Of a stretch of DNA of 64,000 nucleotides, positions 34,231-45,175 are shown piece after piece. The stretch is from Callorhinus ursinus (Eukaryota; Chordata; Mammalia; Carnivora; Otariidae), in NCBI RefSeq assembly GCF_003265705.1, contig NW_020312935.1, positions 8,707,995 through 8,771,994 on the forward strand. The letters are read 5' to 3'. Each line of letters opens with the position of its first letter. Position 1 is the first letter of the stretch. The notes under the pieces are model-generated. The model ran no database searches. It saw only the letters and a list, made by a program, of their open reading frames with translations, and was not told the origin of the DNA. Both the position numbers and the translations under genes were made by a program.

Positions 34231-35600
34231 CCAGAGCAATCAGATAAGAAAAATAAATAAAAGGCATCAAAATTGGTAAGGAAGAAGTAAAACTGTCACT
34301 ATTTGAAGATGACATGAAACTATACTATACTGTGTCACAGGCAAGGGAAACAAAATCAAATTAAACTATTAGGACTACACCAAAATAAAAAGCTTTTACG
34401 GGGTGCCTGGGTGGCTCAGTTGTTAAGTGTCTGCCTTCAGCTCCAGTCATGATCCCAGGGTCCTGGGATCGAGCCCCACATCAGGCTCCCTGCTCCACAG
34501 GAAGACTGCTTCTCCCTCTCCCACTCCCCCTGCTTGTGTTCCCTCTCTCACTGTGTCTCTCTCTCTCTCTGTCAAATAAATAAATAAAATATTAAAAAAA
34601 AAAAAAGCTTTTGCACAGTTAAGGAAACCATCAACAAAATGAAAAGGCAACTTACTGAATGGGAGAAGATGTTTGCAAATGATATATCTGATAAGGGGTT
34701 AATATTCAAAACATATAAAGAATCTATACAATTCAACACCAAAAACACAATCTGATATAAAAAATGGGCAGAGGACCTGAATAGACATTTTTCAAAAGCA
34801 GACATACAGATGGACAACAAACACATGAAAAGATGTTCAACGTTACTAATCATCAGGTGAGATATCACCTTATACCTGTCACAATGGCCAGTACCAAAAA
34901 GACAGGAAATAACAAGTGTTGGCAAGGATGTAAAGAAAAAGGAATCCTTGTGTACTGTTGGTAAGAATGCAAAATGGTGCAGCCACTGTGGAAAGCAGTA
35001 CGGAAGTTCCTCAAAATATTAAAAATAGAAATACCATACAATCCAGTAATTCTACTACTGGGTATTTACCCAAAGAAAACAAAAACACTATTTCAAAAAG
35101 ATATATGCACCTCTCTGTTTATTGCAGCATTATTTACAATAGCTAAGATATGGAAACAGCCTAGGTGTCCATTGATAGATAAGGAAGAAGTGGTATATAT
35201 ATGCAATGGAATATTACTCAGCCATAAAAAAGAATGAGAGCTTGCAATTTGCAATAACATGGATGGATCTAGAGGGTATTACACTAAGTGAAATAAGTCA
35301 GAGAAAGACAAATACCTTATGATTTCACTTACATGTGGAATCTAAAACAAAACAAAAAAGACAAAAGAACAAACAAACAAACAAAAAAGCAGAACCAGAC
35401 CCATAAATACAGAGAACAGACTGGTGGTTGCCCAAGGGGAGGAATGTGGGGACTGAACAAAATGGGTGAAGGGGAGTGGGAAGATGCAGGGTTCCAGTTA
35501 TGGAACGAATAAGTCAAGGGGATAAAAGGTACAATATAGAGAATATAGTCAATAGTATTGTAATAGCATTGTACAAAAAATAAATAAAAATAAATAAAAT
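34231..35600 (+). mobile_element. Old L1 (ORF2 C-terminal part and 3' UTR), internally deleted
   Basis: 34231-34335 carries the RT catalytic neighbourhood (FEDD in place of FADD). At about 34335-34345 the text jumps to the far C-terminal region (CTACACCAAAATAAAAAGCT), so roughly a kilobase of ORF2 is missing. After the nested SINE it continues through the cysteine-rich C-terminus and an old L1MA-like 3' UTR (GGTGGTTGCCCAAGGGGAGG), ending in AATAAATAAAAATAAATAAA. Confidence 0.9.
34400..34601 (+). mobile_element. Can-SINE nested in the old L1
   Basis: Complete copy with body CTTGTGTTCCCTCTCTCACTG. Target duplication AAAAAGCTTTTAC / AAAAAGCTTTTGC at 34387-34399 and 34602-34614, i.e. host L1 sequence duplicated on both sides. 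Confidence 0.97.
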
Positions 35601-36690
35601 GCATTCTAGCCCACTAAGGCTCTGAGAACCCCTGGGATGCAGATATTCCACACACATTTCCACTAGCATTGCATATACACCAGCAATGTGGAACTCAGCT
35701 CTGACTTCATTTTCTCACACCTGGAGAGCCTGAAGAACATACACATATGTGAGCCCCTTTGGGGACAAATGAGCCAGAAACTGTGAAATAGGAGCCCAGC
35801 TGATTCTCATGTGTAGGGAGGGTGAAAAATTTCTTCTCAACCTTAATTGAGTTTGGCACCAGATTACCCCTGTTTAATTCACACAGAAGTAACACCCTGG
35901 ACAGTTCTGCTCTCAGTGCTGGGTCTTAATATGTCCCTCTTCCCCATGCTCAGTATTCAGTGTCCTTCAGCACATTTTGTCTGCTATGACCCCATGGTGG
36001 AGACTCAGTGAATACTTGCTAAATGAAAAAGTAGCATATTTGATCATTTTTAGTAAGGAAACATGTATTTATTCAGACAATTTTTGAAGTTTTGGTCAGT
36101 ATCATAAAATATGACACAAAAATATAGTAAAAAAGGAAAATATTATGTTTTACAGATGTCATGTCCTACAGATTATTTGCACACAGTCCAAATAATTAAA
36201 TAGAAACTACTGAATGACATCAGTATTAGGTCTCATTTAAAAAGAAAAAAATCTGAAACTGAATGAGTCTTACTATCATGTGTCTATTTAATATGGTTAT
36301 ATTTTAAGGTTTTATTAAATCAGTGGTATATTTTATAATAAAAGCTATTTTAGGTTTTAGTAAAATGTCACTTGAATCAATAAATGTTTATTATACTGGC
36401 TGAGTACAAGATAAATAAAATCAATCGTTTTTCTGTAAAGAGCAGTAATCTGTTACCTGATAAAAACAAAAAGTTAAATCTTACCTTCACTGCTGAAAGC
36501 AAAGTAATTTTAAAGTAAACATAACAAAATATCTGTGACCTATATTTGCAAGTAAAATACATAATAGGAGTCTTGTATAAAAGGAAACACTCAGTGTTTC
36601 CACAGGGGAAAGCTGAACAAGATAAAGATTGCCTTTCCAGGTTAATTTTTCAGATATAGATGTGGTTGACTAAAATGTACCAGTTCATTT
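35601..36690. other. Unassigned unique sequence
   Basis: 35601-35900 is of average composition and the remainder is AT-rich. No gene or named repeat. Confidence 0.3.
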
Positions 36691-37010
36691 ATTCATTCAT
36701 AAAATATTTTGAGCCCTTAATAGATGCCATATCTTTTTTTTTAAAGATTTTTTATTTATTTATTTGACAGAGAGAGAGACAGAGCACAAGCAGGGGGAGC
36801 GGCACGCAGAAGGAGAGGGAGAAGCAGGCCCCCCAGCTGAGCAGGGAGCCCAATGTGGGGCTCAATCCCAGGACCCCGGGATCACGACCTGAGCCAAAGG
36901 CAGACACTTAACGACTGAGCCACCCAGGTGCCCCAAAAGATGCCATATCTTATGCTGAGTGCTGGGGATTCAGTGGGAGAAATCCATAGGGGTCCCCATA
37001 GAGTTTAAAA
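36691..37010 (+). repeat. Ancient dispersed repeat split by a SINE
   Basis: TTCATTTATTCATTCATAAA and GAGCCCTTAATAGATGCCAT before the SINE, then ATGCTGAGTGCTGGGGATTC after it, read as one old repeat whose family I do not name. Confidence 0.5.
36736..36937 (-). mobile_element. Can-SINE
   Basis: Reverse copy. Target duplication AGATGCCATATCTT is 14 bp at 36722-36735 and 36938-36951. Confidence 0.97.
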
Positions 37011-37454
37011 TTTGTAATCTTTAGTATAAAATTTATGAATAAATGAGACATAATTTTAAATACTTGTGTATTTAATTAGATGATAACAAAAATACAAGAG
37101 GCTTATTCTTCTGAAATAATCAACAAATGTGTTTATCAAATATCATTTTGATAAAGAAATCCCCAGCAGAAATCCTTTGCTGATAGATAGCAATAAAAAC
37201 TAGGGTTGTGCCTCCTTCAACCACAAGAATCTAGATAGAGCAAAGGAACAAAATAGACCCAAGGAAAATATTTGATAACATATATAGAATTTAATATATG
37301 ATGGAGTAGGATTTCATGTAATGGGGACAAGAGTAATCATTTAATGATGTGGGGAAAACTGGTTACCGGTTGAACAATAAAAATTAATTTTATTTATTTT
37401 TTCTTAAAACGGAGAGCGCTCTTTTTAAAATTATTTATTTATTTATTTTTCTAT

Positions 37455-37520
37455 TTTTTTAAATTTAAATTCAATTAGCCAACATATAGTCCATCATTAG
37501 TGTTCAAAAATTCATCAGTT
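37455..37520 (-). mobile_element. L1 3' end scrap
   Basis: TTCAATTAGCCAACATATAG and CATCATTAGTGTTCAA are the reversed L1 3' terminus, heavily eroded. Confidence 0.6.
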
Positions 37521-37625
37521 ATTTATTTATTTCTTAAGTGATCTCTATGCTCAATGTGGGGCTCGAACACACGGCCTCTAGAATCACATGCTCTACTGAC
37601 TGAGCTAGCCAAGTGCTCTTAAAAG
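37521..37625 (-). mobile_element. Old Can-SINE / tRNA-like SINE fragment
   Basis: TTATTTATTTCTTAAGTGAT, ATGTGGGGCTCGAACACACG and CTACTGACTGAGCTAGCC are the reversed tRNA-like head of an older SINE subfamily. It abuts the L1 scrap. Confidence 0.7.
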
Positions 37626-38209
37626 TTAATTTATATCCACATCTTACAGCACATGCCAAAACAAACAATAAATGGATTCATTAAGTATATGTATTCATTA
37701 AGTATATGTGTATACACACATACACACATATTCATACATAATAAAATAGAACTAGTCAGATTTTATGAAGTGGAGCAACTTCTTAAGCTTTAAATCAATA
37801 GGGAAAATCAGAAAGGAAGAGATGAATTTAATAGCTTGTGTATTAAACATTCATGTATGGGAAAATAATATGATAAAAAATTAACAATACAAAGAAAAAA
37901 CACTGACACCAAATACAACTGACATAATATGACTTTAATATCCAATGAGAAACTAACTCACACAACTTGATGAAGAAAAAAAATCAAATCTGCAACAGAA
38001 TTAGAAATAGAAAGTAAGGTAAAATTCACATGAAAAGAAATACATTTAGATGTAACACATATATTCTGTCCAGATAATCATAGAAATGTATAATGAAGAC
38101 ATTAAATGCATAATCTATATATATTAATAGAAACAAGGACAACATTACTGTGAAATATCTATACTTAAAATGTGGTGGTTTCACTGTAATTGAAAAGCCA
38201 TTTGACAAG
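37626..38209. other. AT-rich unique sequence
   Basis: Contains a 17-bp tandem duplication ATTCATTAAGTATATGT at 37676-37709 and an adjoining TATACACACATACACAC run. Confidence 0.5.
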
Positions 38210-38970
38210 ACCCATTAACCATTAACCTCTTTCACCTGACCTATGGCTTACATTCTTAAGGCACTGTTAATTCTGCTCCCAAAATATATCTTGGATCCGA
38301 TCAACTCTCTTCTTTTCTTCTTCTACTGCCTTAGTTTTAAGCCATATCGACTCTTGTTTGGAAGACTGTTGTAGCATCTTCCCCGACTACCCTATTGTGA
38401 CTCTTTTTTATCCTGCACCCTAAAGACAATGGGATCATTACAAAACATAAACTGTGCTAAATTCTTCTGCATAAACTGGCTTGTTATTACATCTAGAACA
38501 AACCCCATGCTTTTAATTGTGGCCCACAAACCACAGCATAATCTGCCCCTCATTGGTTTTCAACCTCATTTCCTGATATCCCTATTTTCTCAAAATGCCC
38601 TGGCTACTCTGTCCTCTTTGTATTCCTTTTCCTCCTCTAGACCTCCTTTGAGTTTGCTGTTCCTTCTGCGAAGAATGCCATTCTCTCTTCCCATTCTGGC
38701 TTCTCCCCCTCCTTGACTTCTCTAACACCATGCCCATATCAAACTCCCTACTTCCCACTCCTACCCACTGCCATCCTTCACATTCCTTTTCTTCTTTGCA
38801 GTACACACAACTGTGATTACTCTTGGCTTTTTTTTTTTTTTTTTGGTCAATCTTTTCACTAAATTCCAAGTTCACAAGTAGAGTCTATTTTGTTCTTTAA
38901 GAATCATGCACAGTGCCAAGTACATAGCTAATTAGCCATTACAGGTATTTATTAAAATATTATTTATTTA
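38210..38970 (+). repeat. L2 LINE, long fragment
   Basis: Follows the L2 3' half: CATGCTTTTAATTGTGGCCC, CATAATCTGCCCCTCATTGG, TTTGCTGTTCCTTCTGCG and a CAGTGCCAAGTACATAGC end with GGTATTTATTAAA. A T20 run at about 38829 breaks it, possibly a tail of a lost small insertion. Confidence 0.7.
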
Positions 38971-38986
38971 TTTATTTATTTATTTA
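38958..38986 (+). repeat. (TTTA)n microsatellite
   Basis: Seven TTAT-type units. Confidence 0.9.
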
Positions 38987-39573
38987 ATATATTATATTGT
39001 CCAAATGATAACTATTTGGAGGATGAATGAATGAATGAAATCTCTCTGCCCTAAATACTCTCATCTGTCTACTTTCACACCAGCTTTTCATCCAGTGTAA
39101 TCTTTTCAGTATGACCATTTTCTGTCTTATGATAAGCATGTCAGTGGTTGCTTACTGTGCTCATGATAAAGTACAAATTTTTAACCAGTTTATTGATTTC
39201 CTAGAGGTGCCATAATAAATTACATGGAAACACTGAAAATATTTATAGCATATTTTAGTCAAAAAAGAAATCAAAATTATACCTACATTATGTATACAAC
39301 TATCCAAAATGTGCATGGATATAGAGAAGGGCTCAAAGGAAATACAGAAAGATAGAAACTGTCCACAAACCAACTGAGGAAAGTAGGAGGGGTAATACTG
39401 TGGGGTCTTTCTCCTATTTCTTCTAATGTTGTCCAAATGTTATCTGTATAGTAGAACCATTTGGGGGCAAAACCCTCATGAAATTTGAAACTCACCAATT
39501 TGAAAAATCTAACAGCACCTCTTACGGGTTTCTTGGTTAGAAGTGGAAATGCCTGGCTTTGATCTTGCCTTGG

Positions 39574-39633
39574 GATGATAATGATGATGAAGATGATGAT
39601 GATGAAGATGATGACTGTGATGATGATGATGAT
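39574..39633 (+). repeat. (GAT)n-rich microsatellite
   Basis: Imperfect GATGAT/GATGAA run, about 60 bp. Confidence 0.93.
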
Positions 39634-39669
39634 TTTCAAGAGAAAGGAGTAGAAATAAAGTAACCCATG

Positions 39670-39770
39670 TGATCTGAATTTCGGAGGACCTTGCCCAAGT
39701 TCATTTACTCTACCATGTCCTCATTTTCATTTTCTATAAAATACAGGAAGTTGGATAAGAAAATCATTTT
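39670..39770 (+). repeat. MIR fragment
   Basis: GGACCTTGCCCAAGTTCATT and CATTTTCTATAAAATACAGG. Confidence 0.5.
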
Positions 39771-39889
39771 TCTTTTTCTCCTCAAAGAATCCCACAAACA
39801 TACTTAGTATTCCATAGATAACTCTTTGCTTACTGATATGTTTACTGTCTTAAGTATTCCATCTGCTGGTGAACACCTGCAGAAGTGCT

Positions 39890-40055
39890 TCTTAACCCTC
39901 ATTGCATTAGCTTTATTTATCTGGAGAACTTTGAAAAATGCTGATGTCCAGTCCCTCCCCACCACCACGTTTTCTGATATAAGTGACTAGGGGGTAGACC
40001 AGGTATCCGTATTTTAAAGTGTACTGGCAGTCAGGGTTGAGAGCCACTCTCCCAG
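39890..40055. mobile_element. Small hAT-type DNA transposon fossil
   Basis: GTGCTTCTTAACCCTCATTG at one end and CAGGGTTGAGAGCCACTC at the other are near-complementary termini. The interior AAAAATGCTGATGTCCAGTC fits MER-type hAT elements. Confidence 0.7.
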
Positions 40056-41536
40056 AAAGAAATTTCTGCTTCTGCTTCTGAGCCCCAAATACTTCTCAAG
40101 GACATATGGGGTATGTGTGCGTCTGCACTGGCTTGGTTTAAACATGCAGGTGTTGAAAAGGTATGTTCCTGGAGTGGTTGTCATGAATTTGCATTTTGGG
40201 GGCTGCATCATATTTCAGGTCTCATTTATTACCCGTAAGATAAACTTCTCTGACCACCTCATCAAAAGTTAATCTCCATTCCTCTCTGTCATAGAATCCT
40301 CTTTGTCACATACCCAAAGCCATTTTGGAAGGAGGAATAACACAATGGTGGGGTCAACAGGGAGAGGAAATACTAGGGACTCTTCCTTCCTGAGAGTGAA
40401 ACAAGTCAGGTCACTCACTTAAACTATCTGAGAGACCCTCAGGGAACCCAGAGACAAAGATATTGGTATGACACTGCATTTCCTACCACTCTGTTAAATT
40501 TAATTCTATAAATTAACATTTGTAAGTAACAGAGAGGTATAAGCTATTCAAGTAACAGAAATAGAAGAGAAACATGTCAGAGAAATGAATGTTGCTTCTA
40601 ATTAAAGAGTTTTTTTTTTTTTTCCTTCTTCATAGACCTTAGGGGTTTTTCTCTACTGACTACATGTGACTTCAACAAACAGCAAAATAATGGTAATAAT
40701 AATACGTCTTCCTTCAGAAAAAAATGCTGATGTGAGTCACAAGTGAGTTTAGCTTTAAAGGAACTATGAAGATTGCTTTGGAGGGGGAAGCGACTCCCCA
40801 CCCCCCCCAGGTTCCTTTCAAAATCCAACATCAATAGTCTAACACTCCCAAATATTTGCATTTGCGATTTTATTGCTTTTACCCAATAAACTGTTTCTAT
40901 AATTTCTCAGTTCTGCAGAATTTAAAATGTGTTTCTCTCTTTTAGCCGAAATCAAGTCAATTTTATTGGCTCCTAAAACTGGGTAGTTAGTTGGTTAGCA
41001 AGACTATGAAGAGGTATCAAATGACTCCAGGTTTATGGAAATAGCTTTAAATAGATTCCAAGTTTATGGAAAGATTGAACCTCAACCATGCTGACTGCAG
41101 CAGAAAGTAGAAATTAAGTCTTCCCTGAGGATGGCCGACTATTTAATATAATTTTTAATGATGAAACAGCTTTAAATTAGGAGGAGTGCAGCTATTTTGA
41201 CCACAGAGGGAAATATATAATATAAAACCCTGAAAGAATGAAGAATGAAAGTGAACTGAATAAGAAAAGATGAGAAGCAAAATAGCATCTTAAATCCTAA
41301 GATAATAAAAGTCTGTCCTCTGGGGACCGGTTTTCAAAAGTGTCCTCTACAATAACATCTATCCCCAAACAGCAGTTGTGTTTGCAAAGAGGTCCAAATT
41401 ACATGACTTGGTTATGGATTTAAACCAGTGTCTTATGCACTGACTAGACTCAATGCCCTTTTCTCTACCGCTGTGCCCTTGCAGTTTTGGATGAAGGGCA
41501 GCTTCACAGAATTGCAAATAATTTTCTCTTGGGTAG
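40056..41536. other. Unique sequence
   Basis: No gene. A T15 run lies at about 40610. 40787-40808 has a C-rich stretch. No other structure stands out. Confidence 0.3.
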
Positions 41537-42080
41537 TGTAAGGGAGGGAATTTTTTACTTCTACCCTTACAGGTTCTTTTAGCTGGTCTATTAATTAAAT
41601 TGACATGAGACAGATTAACAGGAGAAAAACAAATTTAATTTTGTACGTGCAGGAGCCCCACAAAGACGTGAGAGGCTCCAAGAGAGTCTGCCAATTGAGG
41701 CTTCTATGCCCTCCTGAGTTAAGAAGGGAGTAGGAGTCTGGAGCTTCAAAGGAAAGAAAGACAATTCAAAGTAAGATGGGAAGAGTAGGTGTTTGATAAA
41801 TAAATTGTTGTCACACCATGCAGAGACAACAGGATACCGAGAGCAATTTGACTAGACATGCCCTGAGGAGCTCCCTCCATTTCACCACACCTAGCTCTTG
41901 CTCTGTAGCTATCTCTGGTGATAGCTTTCTTCCTGGACCAGTCCCCCAGTCTAAATTCTTAGAGATTGTCAAGGAGGAGGTAAAAAGCTCTTCCTGAGTC
42001 TTTTGGACCTTATTTTTGGCTCAAAATAAGCCACATGCCAAAGTGTCACATTTGGGGGAGGTATATTCTGAACCCCTTCA
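41537..42080 (-). mobile_element. Solo LTR, same family as 48444-48924
   Basis: Reverse complement begins TGAAGGGGTTCAG and ends CCCTTACA (TG...CA ends). Shared blocks with the other copy are TTATTTTGAG, a TTTTACCTCC stretch, TTCTCCTGTTA and a GTCTCATGTCA-like segment. No gag, pol or env sequence lies next to it. The exact ERV family is not named. Confidence 0.7.
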
Positions 42081-42464
42081 GTAAGAAAACAGAAACACAT
42101 CTCCAAGGTGATAAATGTTATAAGAAGTGTCAGAGGGGGTGAAGTTTGCTGCTTTCTCATCTTGCTTGCATGACAAAGCTGCTGACAATTAGTGTGTGTG
42201 GGTGCATGTATGTGGGGGGGTTAGTTTTGCAGTTTCATCTAAATTCACTGACATCCAAAAAGCATTATATGCATATTATTTGCAATATACAGTTAAGACC
42301 TGGGTTTGCTTTTGTTCTTCCAGATCACATCTGACCTTTCCAGCAACAGCAGGTGAAAACAGACTTGCTTTAAACCATAGTATTTAGAATTCTTATTTGT
42401 TTGTAAGAAAAACAGACTAGAAGGTCAGTCTCCTGACTCCTAAATTTGTGCTCTTTCCATCAAG

Positions 42465-42625
42465 CAGCACTTCCTAAACATGAATATGCATAGAAATCAC
42501 ATGGGGGTCTTGTTTAAATACTGACTCAAGTTACTCTGGTCTAGAATGAAGCCTGAGAGTCTGTCATTTCTAATAAGATCCAGCACAGCTGGGCCAAGCA
42601 CCACACTTTGAGAAGCTAAGTATTA
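42465..42625. mobile_element. MER5-like hAT fossil (partial)
   Basis: ATAGAAATCACATGGGGGTC, GAGTCTGTCATTTCTAATAA and GGGCCAAGCACCACACTTTG fit the order of a MER5-type element. Confidence 0.5.
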
Positions 42626-42784
42626 AATCACAGTAGCCAGCCGGAGCACATTACTTAATCATACTTTGGCCTGAACGTGCTGAAGTGAACTCATTTTTTC
42701 CAGGATAATTTTTCTTTCTTCTGGTGAGAGGGTCCCAGTTAAGGTAAGGAGAAAATGAAGGAGTAGGGGATAAAGTTTCTCAAG

Positions 42785-42990
42785 TCCTTAATATGTGCTA
42801 AGAATTGTGCTAGGTTCTGCCACTCACATCTGTTCATCCATTATATCATTCAATTCTCACTGAAACAATGTGCTGTTTTCTCTTTTATATCCACCGTGAA
42901 ATATCCTCAGACAGATTAGGACCGCTTTTCCGAGGTAAATGAGAAAAATAACAGAGCAGGGGTACAACCCAGGTCTGACCTATAATCTCA
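42785..42990 (-). repeat. MIR
   Basis: TTAATATGTGCTAAGAATTG, TCATTCAATTCTCACTGAAA and GGGGTACAACCCAGGTCTG. Confidence 0.75.
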
Positions 42991-43759
42991 CCTGTGGTTT
43001 ACATTACAGCATAGTAAAAGTGGCATCTTCGCACTAATTAAAACACACCTTTGTGCCCTTTGTTTTTTAATGGGTTTTAATAATTTCAAGACTGAAGGTA
43101 TGTGACGCTCATAGCAGCTGCTTTACCAATGGCTGCTGATCCTGACACGGAAGTTCTCAGTTTGGAGGAGGTGCAGGGAGTTTGCAACACTGTCCTAAGA
43201 TATAATTTTGGATGGATACCAAAATAACTTCTACTTTTCATCCTTCCTATGTAGAAGATGAAAATCTTTTTAAAAGCTGGAGCCCGAAGAAATATAAATA
43301 CAGCTTATTCAGGCCTGACATTTCAAAAGAGGTCACCCCCCCACTCAGCAGTGCCAGTCCCTTGTCTATTATCAGGTTTTCTGTCACTCACATTGATTAA
43401 GGTTGATAAACAGTATAAAGCACTGGGTGTAGGCCAGAGGGCACAAAGAGAGATGTAGCTGACTTGAAAAGGACTGCATTTCCTGAGAAGAGAAAAGCCC
43501 ATCCTCCCTCTATACCTTTGCCTCCAAATAGGAAATACTGTCCTTTCAAAGATGGAGCAGCATCTCACAGAGTTCTGTTAGAATGCCAACTGTGGGGACA
43601 GTTAACCAAGCTAGGAACCCACTGGATTAAAGAGTAGCTGCTCTAATCACCTGGCTTCCATTGTGATCCCCATTCCATTCCCTCAGATTGGTCCCAGATG
43701 GGCTTTGAAGTCAGTGCAAGAGGCGACTGGGATGCATGAAAGCTTTTGTGATATAAAGG
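42991..43759. other. Unassigned unique sequence
   Basis: Several 60-80 codon ORFs on both strands without motifs. No gene is supported. Confidence 0.3.
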
Positions 43760-44645
43760 AAGTGTTTTCGTCAGTGGTGTCTCATCTCTATCTGTACCAG
43801 GGTCCTGTCATATCCCAGGGTAATTCTGATACTAATTCTAAGGTGTGGGGTTTTCTTCCACCAACAAGCAACTGTCTGACATCACCTGAGTGTCCTACAA
43901 ATCAACACAATTTTGGCACTATCTGCCTGGAGATAGCACCAGATCTCACAGGTTAAGGGTTCAGTCTGTCCCTGACCCAGAGATAACACTGTCCCCACCC
44001 CCAACCCCCAAATATACACATCTACTTCAGACACAAGTTTAGGGTGTCACCTGTGCTTCTGACTGATTGGCTATGTAACAGAGCTTCCAACAATCTCCTC
44101 CTTTGGTTCAGTTAATTTGCTCAAGAGGTTCACAGAACTCAGAAAAACATTTCACTTACTAGATTACTGGTTTATTATAAAAAGATATAACTTAGGCACA
44201 GCCAATCAGAGGAGAAGTATAGTGCAAGGTATGGAGAGAGGGTACAGAGCTACCATGCCTCTTTGATCAAGCCACTCCCCCCATCTCCATGTGTTCACCA
44301 ACCTGGAAGCTCTCCAAACCCAGTTTCTTGGGGTTTTACGGAGGTCTCATTACACACCACAACTGATTAAATCATTGACCACTGATGACTGATTTAACCT
44401 CCATCCCCTCTCCCCTCCCCCAAGATCACAGGTGTGGTACTGAAAATTCCAACCCTCTAATCATATGTTTTGTTCTTTTGGCAACCAGCCCCCATCCTTA
44501 GGTGGGCTCCATAATCACTCCATGAACATAATGAAAGACATCTTTCTTGTTCTCATCACTAAGGAAATTCCAAGAGTTTTAGGAACTTGGAGCTAGAAAA
44601 GGGGACAAAGACTACATATTTCCTGTTAGGAATCACAATATCACA
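43760..44645 (-). mobile_element. Long ERVL-like solo LTR
   Basis: Reverse complement begins TGTGATATTGTG (44645) and carries blocks for TTTCCTTAGTGATGAG, GGGGGCTGGTTGCC, TTTAATCAGTTG and GTGAACACATGG. A polyadenylation signal lies in TTATAATAAACC near 44170, followed by CAGAAGCACAGGTGACA. The remnant is about 0.9 kb. No internal viral gene adjoins it. The left edge is approximate. Confidence 0.75.
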
Positions 44646-45069
44646 CCCAGCATTGGAGACAACCCCATGGGCTATGGTATCTACCACATAGTCTTTCCTC
44701 CATCTGAAAGAATGGTGCACTTGCTTTCAGTTATTGCCCCTGCTGCCTTCTTAACCACCGTGAAGCAAGAGTATCCCAAGCAAGCCTAGGCAAGTGTCCA
44801 GGCCAGTCCTGTCTCCTGATTTGGGTAGCCCACTCTCTTTCTTCCCCACTTTCCCTTTAAAACACATAGCATTTTCTTTTCAGTGTTTAGGAACAGACTT
44901 TGGATGCAAACAACTGTTTTCTGTTTTGCAAAGTCTCCAAGGCAAGGAAATAAAAAAGGAAAAGAAACTACAAGGAGGGCATACTTAAATCTGTATCTCA
45001 ATAAATTAGAGCTGTAATTAATTTTCTTTGTTTGCTTCTTTCCCCTCAGAAACACACTGAGGAAATATG
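44646..45069. other. Unassigned unique sequence
   Basis: No gene or repeat identified. Confidence 0.3.
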
Positions 45070-45175
45070 ATAAAGACACTGGACCTAAACGGTCTGAGAT
45101 TCGATGCCCAAAATGTTACAGAATACTGTGTGAATTAGGGCAAACCTAGGTTTCATCTACTGCAAAATAGTCTAA
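45070..45175 (+). repeat. MIR fragment, weak
   Basis: TACTGTGTGAATTAGGGCAA and CTAGGTTTCATCTACTGC resemble the MIR core. Confidence 0.45.
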
